Positions 48,054 through 57,575 of a DNA stretch of 64,000 nucleotides are shown here, piece after piece (the stretch's first letter is position 1; each line of letters begins with the position of its first letter). This DNA comes from Pseudomonas sp. St316 (GTDB lineage Bacteria > Pseudomonadota > Gammaproteobacteria > Pseudomonadales > Pseudomonadaceae). The notes under the pieces are model-generated. The model was not told where the DNA came from, searched no databases, and saw only the letters and a list, made by a program, of their open reading frames with translations. The position numbers and the translations under genes are program-made. The stretch covers positions 6,170,001-6,234,000 of the forward strand of contig NZ_AP021901.1 in assembly GCF_018325905.1 (NCBI RefSeq), written 5' to 3'.

Positions 48054-49224
48054 GGCTTGGCTCCGGGCCCAACAGGGCAAAACACTCGGCCAGTGCAGTC
48101 AACAATAGCTGCACCTGGGCCTCGCTGTGGGCGGCGGTCAGGGTCACGCGCAAACGGGCGCTGCCAGCCGGTACGGTGGGTGGGCGGATCGCCGTGACCA
48201 TCAGCCCACGCTCGCGCAACATTTGCGACAAACGCATGGCCCGTCCCGCATCGCCAATCAGGATCGGCTGGATCGGCGTGAAGCTGTCCATCAATTGCAG
48301 GCCGATCTGCTCGGCGCCCTGGCGGAACTGACGAATCAACACCTGCAAGTGCTCGCGCCGCCAATGCTCGCTGCGCAGCAGCTCAAGGCTCTTGAGCGTG
48401 GCGCAGGCCAGGGCCGGCGGTTGGCTGGTGGTGTAGATGTAGGGACGGGCGAACTGGATCAGGCTTTCGATCAATTCCTCGCTACCGGCGACGAACGCCC
48501 CGGCGGTGCCGAAGGCTTTGCCCAAAGTGCCCACCAACACCGGCACGTCATCCTGGCTCAAGCCAAAATGCTCGACGATACCGCCGCCATGGGCCCCCAG
48601 TGGGCCGAAACCGTGGGCATCGTCGACCATCAGCCAGGCGCCCTTGGCCTTGGCTTCGCGAGCCAGGGCCGGCAGGTCGGCAATGTCGCCGTCCATGCTG
48701 AACACGCCGTCGGTGACCACCAGGGTATTGCCGGTGGCTTTCTCCAGGCGGCTGGCCAAACTCTGGGCATCGTTGTGCAGGTAACGGTTGAAACGCGCAC
48801 CGGACAACAGCCCGGCGTCGAGCAGCGAGGCATGATTGAGGCGGTCTTCCAGCACCGTGTCGCCCTGCCCCACCAACGCGGTGACCGCGCCGAGGTTGGC
48901 CATGTAGCCGGTGGTGAACAGCAACGCCCGTGGGCGGCCGGTCAGGTCGGCCAAGGCTTCTTCCAAGGCGTGATGAGGGCCGCTGTGGCCGATCACCAAA
49001 TGGGAGGCGCCACCCCCGACACCCCAACGGAGAGCCCCGGCGCGCCAGGCTTCGATCACTTGCGGGTGATTGGCCAGGCCCAGGTAATCGTTGTTGCAGA
49101 ACGCCAGCAACGGCTGGCCGTCCACCACCACTTCCGGGCCCTGCGGGCTTTCGAGCAGCGGGCGCTGGCGATAGAGGTTGTCGGCACGACGGGCAGCCAG
49201 GCGTGCGGCGAGATCGAAGGGCAT
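48046..49224 (-). CDS. bioF: 8-amino-7-oxononanoate synthase BioF
   Basis: A PLP-dependent enzyme condensing pimeloyl-ACP (or -CoA) with alanine. The 392-residue protein contains [13 protein letters not shown], the [11 protein letters not shown] block, [10 protein letters not shown] (201-210) and the Schiff-base lysine K236 in GTLGKAFGT. It follows bioB after a 161-base gap that holds a REP pair, and overlaps bioH. Confidence 0.96.
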   Translation of the reverse strand: MPFDLAARLAARRADNLYRQRPLLESPQGPEVVVDGQPLLAFCNNDYLGLANHPQVIEAWRAGALRWGVGGGASHLVIGHSGPHHALEEALADLTGRPRALLFTTGYMANLGAVTALVGQGDTVLEDRLNHASLLDAGLLSGARFNRYLHNDAQSLASRLEKATGNTLVVTDGVFSMDGDIADLPALAREAKAKGAWLMVDDAHGFGPLGAHGGGIVEHFGLSQDDVPVLVGTLGKAFGTAGAFVAGSEELIESLIQFARPYIYTTSQPPALACATLKSLELLRSEHWRREHLQVLIRQFRQGAEQIGLQLMDSFTPIQPILIGDAGRAMRLSQMLRERGLMVTAIRPPTVPAGSARLRVTLTAAHSEAQVQLLLTALAECFALLGPEPSHA

Positions 49225-49259
49225 GCAGGCCTCAACTATTTAAAGACTGGCCAAAAACC

Positions 49260-49351
49260 TTGTGGGAGCGAGCTTGCTCGCGATAGCGGTGTACCAGTCG
49301 ACACAAATGTTGAAGGTTCCATCGCCATCGCGAGCAAGCTCGCTCCCACAG
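49260..49351. repeat. REP inverted pair inside the biotin operon (between bioB and bioF)
   Basis: TTGTGGGAGCGAGCTTGCTC and CGAGCAAGCTCGCTCCCACA flank a spacer of about 38 bases. It sits between two genes transcribed in the same direction, where it may stabilise or attenuate the transcript. Confidence 0.9.
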
Positions 49352-49385
49352 TTTCTTGCATTCCAATCAGGGAATCGGTGAGCAA

Positions 49386-50441
49386 TCAAACAGCGGCGTT
49401 GTAGAACTGCTCGCTGCTCTTCTGCTCCACCAGCGCCTGTTCAATCGCCGCCTGGTGCACTTCGTCGGCATGTTCTTCGCGGGCTTCAGGCTGGATGCCC
49501 AGGCGTGCGAACAACTGCATGTCCTTGTCGGCTTGCGGGTTGGCGGTGGTCAGCAGCTTGTCGCCGTAAAAAATCGAGTTGGCACCGGCCAGGAACGCCA
49601 GGGACTGCATCTGCTCGTTCATCGCTTCACGGCCGGCGGACAAGCGCACATGGGACTGGGGCATCATGATCCGCGCCACGGCGAGCATGCGGATGAAATC
49701 GAACGGATCGACGTCCTCGGCATTCTCCAGCGGCGTGCCGGCGACTTTGACCAACATGTTGATCGGCACCGATTCCGGGTGCTCCGGCAGGTTCGCCAGC
49801 TGGATCAGCAGGTTCGCGCGGTCGTCCAGGGATTCGCCCATGCCCAGGATGCCGCCGGAGCAGATCTTCATTCCCGAATCACGCACATAGGCCAGGGTCT
49901 GCAGGCGCTCGCTGTAGGTGCGGGTGGTGATGATGCTGCCGTAGAACTCCGGCGAGGTATCGAGGTTGTGGTTGTAGTAGTCCAGGCCGGCCTGGGCCAG
50001 CGCTTCGGTCTGCTCCAGGTCGAGGCGGCCCAGGGTCATGCAGGTTTCAAGACCCATGGCCTTCACGCCTTTGACCATTTCCAGCACATACGGCATGTCC
50101 TTGGCCGACGGATGCTTCCAGGCCGCGCCCATGCAGAAACGGGTCGAACCGATGGCCTTGGCCCGTGCAGCCTCTTCGAGGACCTTCTGCACTTCGAGCA
50201 ATTTCTCTTTATCCAGGCCGGTGTTGTAGTGACCGGACTGCGGACAATATTTGCAATCTTCCGGGCAAGCGCCGGTTTTGATCGACAGCAGCGTGGAAAC
50301 CTGGACGCGGTTGGCGTCAAAGTGCGCGCGGTGCACGGTCTGCGCCTGGAACAGCAGGTCATTGAATGGCTGGACGAAGAGTGCTTTGACTTCGGCCAAA
50401 GACCAGTCATGACGCAGGTTGGCAGTGGTGCTGGCGCTCAT
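49386..50441 (-). CDS. bioB: Biotin synthase BioB (radical SAM)
   Basis: BioB inserts sulfur into dethiobiotin. I start at ATG 50441 ([18 protein letters not shown]), giving 351 residues; the longer frame to 50543 adds 34 residues that run into the comF-like gene. The radical SAM cysteines C59, C63 and C66 are in [12 protein letters not shown], the [2Fe-2S] ligands lie in FCMGAAW and MTLGRL, and [12 protein letters not shown] is typical. It is the first gene of the minus-strand biotin operon and diverges from the comF-like gene with about 90 bases between starts. Confidence 0.96.
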   Translation of the reverse strand: MSASTTANLRHDWSLAEVKALFVQPFNDLLFQAQTVHRAHFDANRVQVSTLLSIKTGACPEDCKYCPQSGHYNTGLDKEKLLEVQKVLEEAARAKAIGSTRFCMGAAWKHPSAKDMPYVLEMVKGVKAMGLETCMTLGRLDLEQTEALAQAGLDYYNHNLDTSPEFYGSIITTRTYSERLQTLAYVRDSGMKICSGGILGMGESLDDRANLLIQLANLPEHPESVPINMLVKVAGTPLENAEDVDPFDFIRMLAVARIMMPQSHVRLSAGREAMNEQMQSLAFLAGANSIFYGDKLLTTANPQADKDMQLFARLGIQPEAREEHADEVHQAAIEQALVEQKSSEQFYNAAV

Positions 50442-50531
50442 GGGCATTTCCTTGATTATGCTTGGCTGGCACCTGGGGCATGGAATACCCACAGGCGCGA
50501 CACGGATGTTCGGCATATTTAAGGAAGAGTC

Positions 50532-51272
50532 ATGCGCTGTCAACCACGATACAAAGGTCCGGTTTACATCTGGTTAAAAAACAAACAATACTGCCTGCTG
50601 TGCGGCGAAAGTACCGATACGTCGCAACCTATCTGCACACCCTGTGAAAGCGAGCTGCCCTGGCTCGGTGATCAATGCAGCGTCTGCGCCTTGCCGCTGC
50701 CCATGGCTGGACTGCGTTGCGGACAATGCGCCTCGCGACCGCCGAGCTTCGAACGGGTCCTGGCGCCCTGGGCCTACGACTTTCCGGTGGACAGCCTGAT
50801 CACCCGTTTCAAGCACCAGGCGAAATGGCCCCTGGGCCGGCTGCTGGGCGAACTGCTGGCGCAGTCGCTGCAACATCATTTCGACGAAGGGCTGGAGCGG
50901 CCCGACGCGCTGGTACCGGTGCCACTGGCGACCCGCCGTTTGCGTCAGCGCGGTTTCAACCAGGCAGCGCTGCTGGCTCGCTGGCTCAGTGGGCCGTTGG
51001 CGATCCCTTGCGAAGAACACCTGCTGCGACGCACCCAGGACACCCCCGCCCAACAGGCACTCGATGCCAAGGCCCGGCGGCGGAACCTGCGTCAGGCTTT
51101 TGCCCTCGCACCCCAGGCTGTGTTGCACAACCGTCACTTGGCGTTGGTCGACGACGTGCTCACCACGGGCGCCACTGCCCAGGCACTGGCCGCCCTGCTG
51201 CTCGATGCCGGCGCTGCGCGGGTCGATGTGTACTGCCTGGCTCGCACGCCGAAACCCGGAGAGTCGGCTTGA
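50532..51272 (+). CDS. ComF family phosphoribosyltransferase-like protein
   Basis: A 246-residue protein with an N-terminal zinc-ribbon-like set of cysteines (CLLCGES, CTPCE, CSVC, CGQC, about residues 22-70) and a C-terminal phosphoribosyltransferase fold with the PRPP loop [28 protein letters not shown] is the ComF block. ComF is needed for DNA uptake in naturally competent bacteria; in pseudomonads the role is unclear. AAGGAAGAG lies just before the ATG. It is divergent from bioB and followed by modE after 58 bases. Confidence 0.9.
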   Translation: MRCQPRYKGPVYIWLKNKQYCLLCGESTDTSQPICTPCESELPWLGDQCSVCALPLPMAGLRCGQCASRPPSFERVLAPWAYDFPVDSLITRFKHQAKWPLGRLLGELLAQSLQHHFDEGLERPDALVPVPLATRRLRQRGFNQAALLARWLSGPLAIPCEEHLLRRTQDTPAQQALDAKARRRNLRQAFALAPQAVLHNRHLALVDDVLTTGATAQALAALLLDAGAARVDVYCLARTPKPGESA

Positions 51273-51330
51273 CGCGCCACGCCCAACGCGCCAACGTCCG
51301 CTCATCGACCTTTGCACGCAGTTTTCCGTC

Positions 51331-52095
51331 ATGTCCTTACCCACGCTTCTGACCCAGCACATCGTTCGGCGACCACAACGCATCGCCCTGTTGCAGCACA
51401 TCGCCGAACAAGGTTCGATCACCCGCGCCGCCAAAAGCGCGGGGCTGAGCTACAAGGCGGCGTGGGATGCCATCGATGAGTTGAACAACCTGGCGGACCA
51501 ACCGTTAGTGGAGCGCAGTGTTGGCGGCAAAGGCGGTGGCGGAGCCAAGTTGTCGGCCGAAGGCCAACGCGTGCTGCGCCTGTATCAGCGCCTGCAAGCC
51601 CTGCAAGTGCAACTGCTGGAAGCGAGCGAGGACGCCGGCGACCTGGGCCTGCTCAGTCGCCTGATGCTGCGCACCAGTGCCCGTAACCAATTGCATGGCA
51701 AGGTCCTGGGCATCGACGCCCAGGGGCACAACGACCGGGTACGCCTGGAGCTGGCCCGGGGCCTGGTCATCGAAGCCCGGATTACCCACGACAGCACGCT
51801 GCGCCTGGAGCTGGATGTCGGCACCGACGTGGTGGCGCTGATCAAGGCCGGCTGGCTGCAATTGCACCCTGTCGAGCAAGCGGAAAAACCGGGAATCAAT
51901 ACGCTACGCGGCCTGATCGAACAGGTCGACGCCGCCGAAGACGGCCCCAGCGAAGTGCGCATCAGCCTGCCCAACGGCCAGACGCTGTGCGCCCTGGCCG
52001 ACCCGCTTGAGCTACAAAAACAGCATCTAAAAAGCGGTTCACCGGTGCAAGTGACGTTTTCAGCGACAAATGTGCTGCTCGGCACGCCGCTGTAG
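51331..52095 (+). CDS. modE: ModE-type molybdenum-responsive regulator
   Basis: From ATG 51331 (MSLPTLLTQHIVRRPQRI) it is 254 residues. An N-terminal LysR-like winged helix (GSITRAAKSAGLSYKAAWDAIDEL, ERSVGGKGGGGAKLS) is followed by two Mop/TOBE repeats that bind molybdate (LMLRTSARNQLHGKVLGID..., and a second beginning near INTLRGLI). ModE represses molybdate uptake genes when molybdate is bound. No modABC genes lie within the window, so its targets are elsewhere. Confidence 0.9.
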   Translation: MSLPTLLTQHIVRRPQRIALLQHIAEQGSITRAAKSAGLSYKAAWDAIDELNNLADQPLVERSVGGKGGGGAKLSAEGQRVLRLYQRLQALQVQLLEASEDAGDLGLLSRLMLRTSARNQLHGKVLGIDAQGHNDRVRLELARGLVIEARITHDSTLRLELDVGTDVVALIKAGWLQLHPVEQAEKPGINTLRGLIEQVDAAEDGPSEVRISLPNGQTLCALADPLELQKQHLKSGSPVQVTFSATNVLLGTPL

Positions 52096-52159
52096 CGTGT
52101 TGCAACAATAGTTTCATCGACCCGCTTTAAGGTGACTGCCAAAACCAGCAGGGAGCCTG

Positions 52160-54067
52160 ATGATGAGCCTATTAGAAGAAAACCAATCCACCGACCTGGA
52201 AAAGATCGTCGGCCTGAGCCGTCGCAGCTTCATCGGCGCGGGCGCCCTGTGCGGCGCGGCGATGTTCCTGGGCGGCAACCTGCTGAGCCGCAGCGCGCTG
52301 GCCGCCGCCGTGAGCGAAGGCAACAGCCGGCTGCTGGGTTTCAAGGGCATTGCCGCCGCCACCGCCGACACCATTACGTTGCCGCCAGGCTACAAATCCT
52401 CGGTACTGATCAGTTGGGGCCAGCCGCTGCAGAAAAATGCACCGGCCTTCGACCCCAGTGGCAACGGCACAGCCCGCGCACAGGAAGTGCAGTTCGGCGA
52501 CAACAACGACGGCATGAGCCTGTTCGAATTCCCCGGCGACAAGAACCGGGCGCTGATGGCGATCAACAACGAATACACCAACTACCGCTACCTCTTCCCC
52601 CACGGCGGCCAGCCGCAGTCGGCCGAAGACGTGCACAAGGCCCAGGCCAGCGAAGGTGTCTCGGTGATCGAGATCCAGCGTCGTCGCGGTGCCCAGTGGC
52701 AGTTCGTCCAGGAATCGCGCTACAACCGCAGGATTCATGGCAACACGCCAATTCGCCTGCGCGGCCCGGCCGCCGGCCACGATTTGCTGAAAACCAGTGC
52801 CGACAAGAGCGGCAAGAAAGTGCTGGGCACTTTCCAGAACTGCGCCAACGGCATGACGCCGTGGGGCACTTACCTGACCTGCGAAGAAAACTTCACCGAC
52901 TGCTTCGGCAGCAGCAAGTCCGACTTGCAGTTCGATGAAGCGCAAAAGCGCTATGGCGCCACCGTCACCAGCCGCGAGATCAACTGGCACCTGTACGACC
53001 CACGCTTTGACCTGGCGAAGAACCCCAACGAGCTCAATCGCCATGGCTGGGTGGTGGAAATCGATCCGTTCGACCCTGAGTCCACACCCGTCAAGCGTAC
53101 GGCCCTGGGCCGCTTCAAGCACGAAAACGCCGCCTTGGCACAAACCAATGACGGTCGTGCCGTGGTCTACATGGGCGACGACGAGCGGGGTGAGTTCATC
53201 TACAAGTTCGTCAGCCGCGAGCGCATCAACCCTCGCAACACCAAGGCCAACCGCAACCTGCTGGACCATGGCACCTTGTACGTGGCGCGCTTCGATGCTG
53301 GCGACGGCAACCCGGACCACCCCAAAGGCAAAGGCCAGTGGATCGAGCTGACCCACGGCAAGAACGGCCTCGACGCCAGCAGCGGCTTCGCCGACCAGGC
53401 GCAAGTGTTGATTCATGCACGCCTGGCCGCCAGTGCCGTGGGCGCCACCCGCATGGACCGCCCTGAGTGGATCGTGGTCAGCCCCAGGGACGGCCAGGTC
53501 TATTGCACCCTGACCAACAACTCCAAGCGCGGCGAAGACGGCCAGCCGGTAGACGGGCCGAACCCTCGGGCCAAGAACGTCTACGGGCAAATCCTGCGCT
53601 GGCGCACCGACCGCGACGACCACGCCTCCAAGACCTTCGACTGGGACCTGTTCGTGGTCGCCGGCAACCCGACGGTACACGCTGGCACGCCGAAGGCCGG
53701 GTCGTCCAATATCAATGCGCAGAACATGTTCAACAGCCCCGATGGCCTGGGCTTCGACAAGGCTGGCCGGCTGTGGATCCTCACCGACGGCGACTCCAGC
53801 AACGCTGGCGACTTCGCCGGCATGGGCAACAACCAGATGCTCTGCGCCGACCCCAACAGTGGCGAAATTCGCCGTTTCATGGTCGGGCCGGTGGGCTGCG
53901 AAGTGACCGGGATCAGTTTTGCACCGGACCAGAAAGCCTTGTTCGTCGGGATCCAGCATCCCGGGGAAAACGGCGGCTCGACCTTCCCCGAGCACTTGCC
54001 CAACGGCAAGCCGCGGTCTTCGGTGATGGTGATTACCCGGGAAGATGGCGGGGTTATCGGCGCCTGA
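52160..54067 (+). CDS. PhoX-type alkaline phosphatase (DUF839), Tat-exported
   Basis: A 635-residue protein with a Tat signal: SRRSFIG at residues 20-26, a hydrophobic core (GALCGAAMFLGGNLLSRSA) and an ALAAA cleavage region. The mature part shows the PhoX-type calcium/iron phosphatase layout (MAINNEYTNYRYLFP, TYLTCEENFTDCFG, GDDERGEFIYKFVS, DGLGFDKAGRLWILTDGD). PhoX is a periplasmic phosphomonoesterase of phosphate starvation. No Pho-box is clearly visible upstream. It is followed by a REP pair. Confidence 0.9.
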   Translation: MMSLLEENQSTDLEKIVGLSRRSFIGAGALCGAAMFLGGNLLSRSALAAAVSEGNSRLLGFKGIAAATADTITLPPGYKSSVLISWGQPLQKNAPAFDPSGNGTARAQEVQFGDNNDGMSLFEFPGDKNRALMAINNEYTNYRYLFPHGGQPQSAEDVHKAQASEGVSVIEIQRRRGAQWQFVQESRYNRRIHGNTPIRLRGPAAGHDLLKTSADKSGKKVLGTFQNCANGMTPWGTYLTCEENFTDCFGSSKSDLQFDEAQKRYGATVTSREINWHLYDPRFDLAKNPNELNRHGWVVEIDPFDPESTPVKRTALGRFKHENAALAQTNDGRAVVYMGDDERGEFIYKFVSRERINPRNTKANRNLLDHGTLYVARFDAGDGNPDHPKGKGQWIELTHGKNGLDASSGFADQAQVLIHARLAASAVGATRMDRPEWIVVSPRDGQVYCTLTNNSKRGEDGQPVDGPNPRAKNVYGQILRWRTDRDDHASKTFDWDLFVVAGNPTVHAGTPKAGSSNINAQNMFNSPDGLGFDKAGRLWILTDGDSSNAGDFAGMGNNQMLCADPNSGEIRRFMVGPVGCEVTGISFAPDQKALFVGIQHPGENGGSTFPEHLPNGKPRSSVMVITREDGGVIGA

Positions 54068-54074
54068 TCAGGCC

Positions 54075-54154
54075 TCATCGCGAGCAAGCTCGCTCCCACA
54101 ATGGATCTTCAGCGTACCGCCGATCCCTGTGGGAGCGAGCTTGCTCGCGATAGC
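54075..54154. repeat. REP inverted pair (REPIN), opposite arrangement
   Basis: Here the units are arranged CATCGCGAGCAAGCTCGCTC-CCACA then TGTGGGAGCGAGCTTGCTCG, spaced by about 30 bases. This is the reverse order of the other pairs, so the stem ends with the tetramer-distal sides inwards. Confidence 0.85.
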
Positions 54155-54238
54155 CTCGGCACAGCCCCCCTATCTGCCGCTGTCTGCGCTACCATGCTGG
54201 GTCGGACGCGGCAGCCCTGCCGCTGCGCAGGAGTCAGC

Positions 54239-55213
54239 ATGTCCCATCCGTTTGAAACCCTCACGCCCGACCTGGTACTCGATGCCGTTGAAAGCATCGG
54301 CTTTCTCAGCGACGCCCGCGTGTTGGCCCTCAACAGCTATGAGAACCGCGTCTATCAGGTGGGCATCGAAGATGCCGAGCCACTGATCGCCAAGTTCTAT
54401 CGTCCCCAGCGCTGGACCAACGAAGCGATCCTGGAAGAGCACAGCTTTACCTTCGAACTGGCCGAATATGAAGTGCCCGTGGTCGCGCCACTGATCCACA
54501 ACGGCACCAGCCTGCACGAACACGCCGGGTTTCGTTTCACCCTGTTCCCCCGTCGCGGCGGCCGTGCACCGGAGCCGGGCAACCTCGATCAGCTCTATCG
54601 CCTGGGACAATTACTCGGGCGCCTGCACGCAGTCGGAGCAACCCGTGCGTTCGAACATCGTGAAGCCCTGGGCGTGAAGAACTTCGGCCACGATTCACTG
54701 GCCACCGTGCTGGCAAGCGGCTTCGTCCCTCGTAGCTTGCTGCCGGCCTACGAGTCGGTCGCCCGGGACCTGCTCAAGCGCGTCGAAGAGGTCTACGCCG
54801 CCACCCCTCACCAGAACATCCGCATGCACGGCGATTGCCACCCGGGCAACATGATGTGCCGCGACGAGGTGTTCCATATCGTCGACCTCGACGACTGCCG
54901 CATGGGCCCGGCGGTGCAGGACTTATGGATGATGCTCGCCGGTGATCGCCAGGAATGCCTGGGACAATTGTCGGAATTGATGGACGGCTACCGTGAGTTC
55001 CACGACTTCGACCCGCGGGAATTGGCGCTGATCGAGCCATTGCGGGCCCTGCGCCTGATGCACTACAGCGCCTGGCTGGCGCGGCGCTGGGACGACCCGG
55101 CCTTCCCACGCAGCTTCCCGTGGTTCGGCAGCGAACGCTACTGGGGTGACCAGGTGCTGGCGTTGCGCGAGCAACTGGCGGCGCTCAATGAAGAGCCGTT
55201 GAAGTTGTTCTGA
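54239..55213 (+). CDS. srkA: Stress response serine/threonine kinase SrkA (YihE/RdoA)
   Basis: From ATG 54239 (MSHPFETLTPDLVLDAVE), with GCAGGAG seven bases upstream, the protein is 324 residues. It has a choline-kinase-like fold: N-terminal LNSYENRVYQVG and IAKFYRP (ATP-binding lysine), the catalytic loop MHGDCHPGNMM and the metal motif VDLDDCRMGP. SrkA counters oxidative-stress cell death in E. coli. The gene is a single unit flanked by REP pairs on both sides. Confidence 0.92.
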   Translation: MSHPFETLTPDLVLDAVESIGFLSDARVLALNSYENRVYQVGIEDAEPLIAKFYRPQRWTNEAILEEHSFTFELAEYEVPVVAPLIHNGTSLHEHAGFRFTLFPRRGGRAPEPGNLDQLYRLGQLLGRLHAVGATRAFEHREALGVKNFGHDSLATVLASGFVPRSLLPAYESVARDLLKRVEEVYAATPHQNIRMHGDCHPGNMMCRDEVFHIVDLDDCRMGPAVQDLWMMLAGDRQECLGQLSELMDGYREFHDFDPRELALIEPLRALRLMHYSAWLARRWDDPAFPRSFPWFGSERYWGDQVLALREQLAALNEEPLKLF

Positions 55214-55230
55214 TTGCCGCTGCGGGTCCC

Positions 55231-55321
55231 CTGTGGGAGCGAGCTTGCTCGCGATTGCGATCGAACACAGACATCTGTGTCGACTGCCGCACCGCTATCG
55301 CGAGCAAGCTCGCTCCCACAA
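55231..55321. repeat. REP inverted pair (REPIN)
   Basis: CTGTGGGAGCGAGCTTGCTC and GAGCAAGCTCGCTCCCACAA are inverted across about 38 bases between srkA and rarD. Confidence 0.9.
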
Positions 55322-55414
55322 GTAAACTCGGTGATTGTTCACAAGCTTCCCAACACAGCCAGACAAATCTCCTTACAATCACTCCTTTGTTAGCTGCCTA
55401 AGCAAGGACTCTGC

Positions 55415-56302
55415 ATGCAAGCCGCCAACCCGCGTCGCGGGTACATCCTGGGCCTGAGTGCCTACATCATCTGGGGTCTGTTCCCGATCTACTTCAAGGC
55501 CATCGCCAGCGTACCGTCGGTGGAGATCATCATCCACCGGGTACTGTGGTCGGCCCTGTTCGGCGCGGCGTTGCTGATGGTCTGGAAACACCCCGGCTGG
55601 TGGCGCGAACTGCGGGACAACCCACAACGCCTGGCGATCCTTGCCCTGAGCGGGACGCTGATCGCAGCCAACTGGCTGACCTACGTCTGGGCAGTGAACA
55701 ACGAGCGTATGCTCGAAGCCAGCCTGGGTTACTACATCAACCCGCTGGTGAACGTATTGCTGGGCATGCTGCTCCTCGGCGAGCGCCTGCGCCGCATGCA
55801 ATGGCTGGCGGTGGGGTTGGCGGCGGTCGGTGTGGCGCAGCAGGTCTGGCAAGTGGGCAGCCTGCCGTGGGTATCCTTGGTGCTGGCGCTGACCTTCGGT
55901 TTCTATGGGCTGATCCGCAAGCAGGCACCGGTCAAGGCGTTGCCAGGGCTGGTGGTGGAAACCTGGATGCTGGTGCCAATAGCCATCGCCTGGTTGCTGT
56001 TCAATCCCACGGCCATCAGTGCCCAGGCGGCATTCTGGACCACCTCCGAAGCCTGGTGGCTGGTGGCGGCCGGCCCCGTGACGCTGGTGCCGTTGGTGTG
56101 TTTCAACGCCGCAACACGGCATTTGCCCTACACTACCATCGGTTTTCTCCAGTACATCGCGCCGACGCTGGTGCTGTTGCTCGCCGTTACGCTGTTTGGT
56201 GAGCACCTGTCGTCCAGCACGCTGGTGGCGTTCCTGTTTATCTGGGCCGGGCTCGCGGTGTACAGCATCGATGCGGTGATCAGCATGCGCCGGCGCACCT
56301 GA
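55415..56302 (+). CDS. rarD: EamA-family transporter RarD
   Basis: A 295-residue integral membrane protein with about ten helices (for example YILGLSAYIIWGLFPIYFKA, LLVGLAAVGVAQQVWQV-like and LVLLLAVTLFGEHL). N-terminal GYILGLSAYIIWGLFPIYFK is the RarD signature. RarD is associated with chloramphenicol sensitivity in E. coli; its natural substrate is not known. The start ATG at 55415 is preceded by AAGGA. It faces the gcvR-like gene convergently, across a stretch that contains two DnaA-box-like sequences. Confidence 0.92.
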   Translation: MQAANPRRGYILGLSAYIIWGLFPIYFKAIASVPSVEIIIHRVLWSALFGAALLMVWKHPGWWRELRDNPQRLAILALSGTLIAANWLTYVWAVNNERMLEASLGYYINPLVNVLLGMLLLGERLRRMQWLAVGLAAVGVAQQVWQVGSLPWVSLVLALTFGFYGLIRKQAPVKALPGLVVETWMLVPIAIAWLLFNPTAISAQAAFWTTSEAWWLVAAGPVTLVPLVCFNAATRHLPYTTIGFLQYIAPTLVLLLAVTLFGEHLSSSTLVAFLFIWAGLAVYSIDAVISMRRRT

Positions 56303-56324
56303 TCAAAAAACGAACAAACCTCTA

Positions 56325-56347
56325 CAGGCCACGTCTGGCGTGGCCTG
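56325..56347 (+). terminator. Hairpin downstream of rarD
   Basis: CAGGCCACG-TCTGG-CGTGGCCTG is a perfect nine-base stem 22 bases after the rarD stop. A T-run does not follow, so I score it lower. Confidence 0.5.
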
Positions 56348-56365
56348 CGCTCATCCTTCCCAAGG

Positions 56366-56487
56366 TTATCCACAGCGTGATCCCCGCCGTTTGTGCACAA
56401 GCCCTTGAAAACTGGTGATTTTTTGAGCATTCCTCGCTGAGGCCCGGCGGGCCTGGGCTGGAGCCGGGTCTCTACAGGTTATCCACA
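56366..56487. promoter_or_regulatory. Two perfect DnaA-box sequences between convergent genes
   Basis: TTATCCACA occurs at 56366-56374 and again at 56479-56487, each preceded by GG, in the 217-base gap between the convergent rarD and gcvR-like genes. A weaker related site (GGATAACC) lies at about 56506. They match the E. coli DnaA consensus exactly; function as DnaA sites here is inferred. Confidence 0.45.
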
Positions 56488-56519
56488 GGCAGGCGCAGTT
56501 TTTCCTTGGATAACCTTTA

Positions 56520-57038
56520 TTACGCTTCGTCGCTGAGCTTGAGCTCCACCATCAACTCATCGGCCAGGGTCTCCAGGCGTTCCTGCAACGTCTCCAGCGA
56601 AAGGGTCAACGGCACTCCCAGGATCGCTTCGGCGTGGAACAGCAGCTCGCTGCTCATCGGTGCCGGCCGGACGTCGGTCACCAGGCGCTCGACGTTGACG
56701 CCCTGCTCGCTCAACAACCGGGTGATGTCCCGCACGATGCCGGGCCGGTCGTTGCCCACCAACTCCATGGCGATGGGTTTCCAGGTGCAGGACTCCTCAA
56801 GGGCGCTTTCAGCGATCAACACGCGGATGTCGTGAGTCGATAGCCCCTGCAAGGCTTCGATCAGAGCCTCATGGGCCTCGGCCGGGGCACTGATCCGCAG
56901 GATCCCGGCAAACTGCCCGGCCAGGCGCGACATGCGACTTTCCAGCCAGTTACCGCCGTGTTCGGCGATGCAATCGGCAATGCGCTCGACCTGACCGGGC
57001 TTGTCCGGGGCGAAAACAGTGATGACGAGGTGGTCCAT
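56520..57038 (-). CDS. GcvR-type ACT-domain protein (glycine cleavage regulator family)
   Basis: A 172-residue protein built of two ACT domains: MDHLVITVFAPDKPGQVERI (first, about 1-75) and AMELVGNDRPGIVRDITRLL (second, about 91-165). In E. coli GcvR binds glycine and GcvA to repress the glycine cleavage operon. No gcv genes are nearby. It is divergent from glcB across a REP pair, and glcB acts on glyoxylate, but a regulatory link is not shown. CAATAAGAGGACTGCGCC precedes the ATG. Confidence 0.85.
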   Translation of the reverse strand: MDHLVITVFAPDKPGQVERIADCIAEHGGNWLESRMSRLAGQFAGILRISAPAEAHEALIEALQGLSTHDIRVLIAESALEESCTWKPIAMELVGNDRPGIVRDITRLLSEQGVNVERLVTDVRPAPMSSELLFHAEAILGVPLTLSLETLQERLETLADELMVELKLSDEA

Positions 57039-57121
57039 GGCGCAGTCCTCTTATTGGGGAAGGGACAGTATAGGCAGCTGATCGTGAGCAGACTGCAGGC
57101 CTGAGGATTTATCCCTCAGCC

Positions 57122-57211
57122 CTGTGGGAGCAAAGCTTGCTCGCGATGAAAGTAACTCGATCCCCCTGGAACCGAGGCGCCTGTATCGCGAGCAAGCTTT
57201 GCTCCCACAGG
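57122..57211. repeat. REP inverted pair, variant core GCAAAGCTTGC
   Basis: CTGTGGGAGCAAAGCTTGCT and AGCAAGCTTTGCTCCCACAG are inverted across about 37 bases. The core GAGCAAAGCTTGCTCGCGAT carries an extra A pair relative to the main type. Confidence 0.88.
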
Positions 57212-57343
57212 ATGACAATAGAGACATCGTGTACAAAATTTAAGAATTATCTGGAACAATCCATAAGTTTTTTGAGAACATCCTGTGTCCCGACGTGACC
57301 GTAACACTTTAGTCGGTCGCGGAACGACGCAATTAGTCTAATT

Positions 57344-57371
57344 TTCACAACCGCAATCGATCATGTAGTAT
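57344..57371 (+). promoter_or_regulatory. Candidate sigma-70 promoter of glcB
   Basis: TTCACA (57344-57349) and TAGTAT (57366-57371) are separated by 16 bases. Transcription would begin near 57378, about 200 bases before the glcB ATG. Confidence 0.5.
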
Positions 57372-57377
57372 GCCGCA

Positions 57378-57575
57378 GCGAGCACTACATAACGTTGTAC
57401 CGATGTCTGCTCAAGGCGCAGTCGCATCCCTGAAAAGCCCCGTCAGCAAGGCTTACACCCAGCCGCCAGCGATGGCATGTACTGGTTCCGGGGTTTGTGC
57501 TTTAAATGTCCCGAGGCTTCATTGTCAAAATCGAAGAGCTGAAAAGCGAAATAGCTGAGCAGAGTGAGGCAAGCA
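57378..57575 (+). other. Long leader region upstream of glcB
   Basis: About 200 bases between the candidate promoter and the glcB start hold no convincing gene. A possible reading frame at 57370-57558 has no ribosome-binding site and random-looking composition. Short inverted repeats near the 3' end (AAGAGCTG-aaaagcgaaat-AGCTGAG region) are weak. I see no known riboswitch class. Confidence 0.4.

Noticed and set aside
57370..57558. Possible leader peptide before glcB
   Set aside because: No ribosome-binding site, low-information composition, and it starts at the predicted transcript start.
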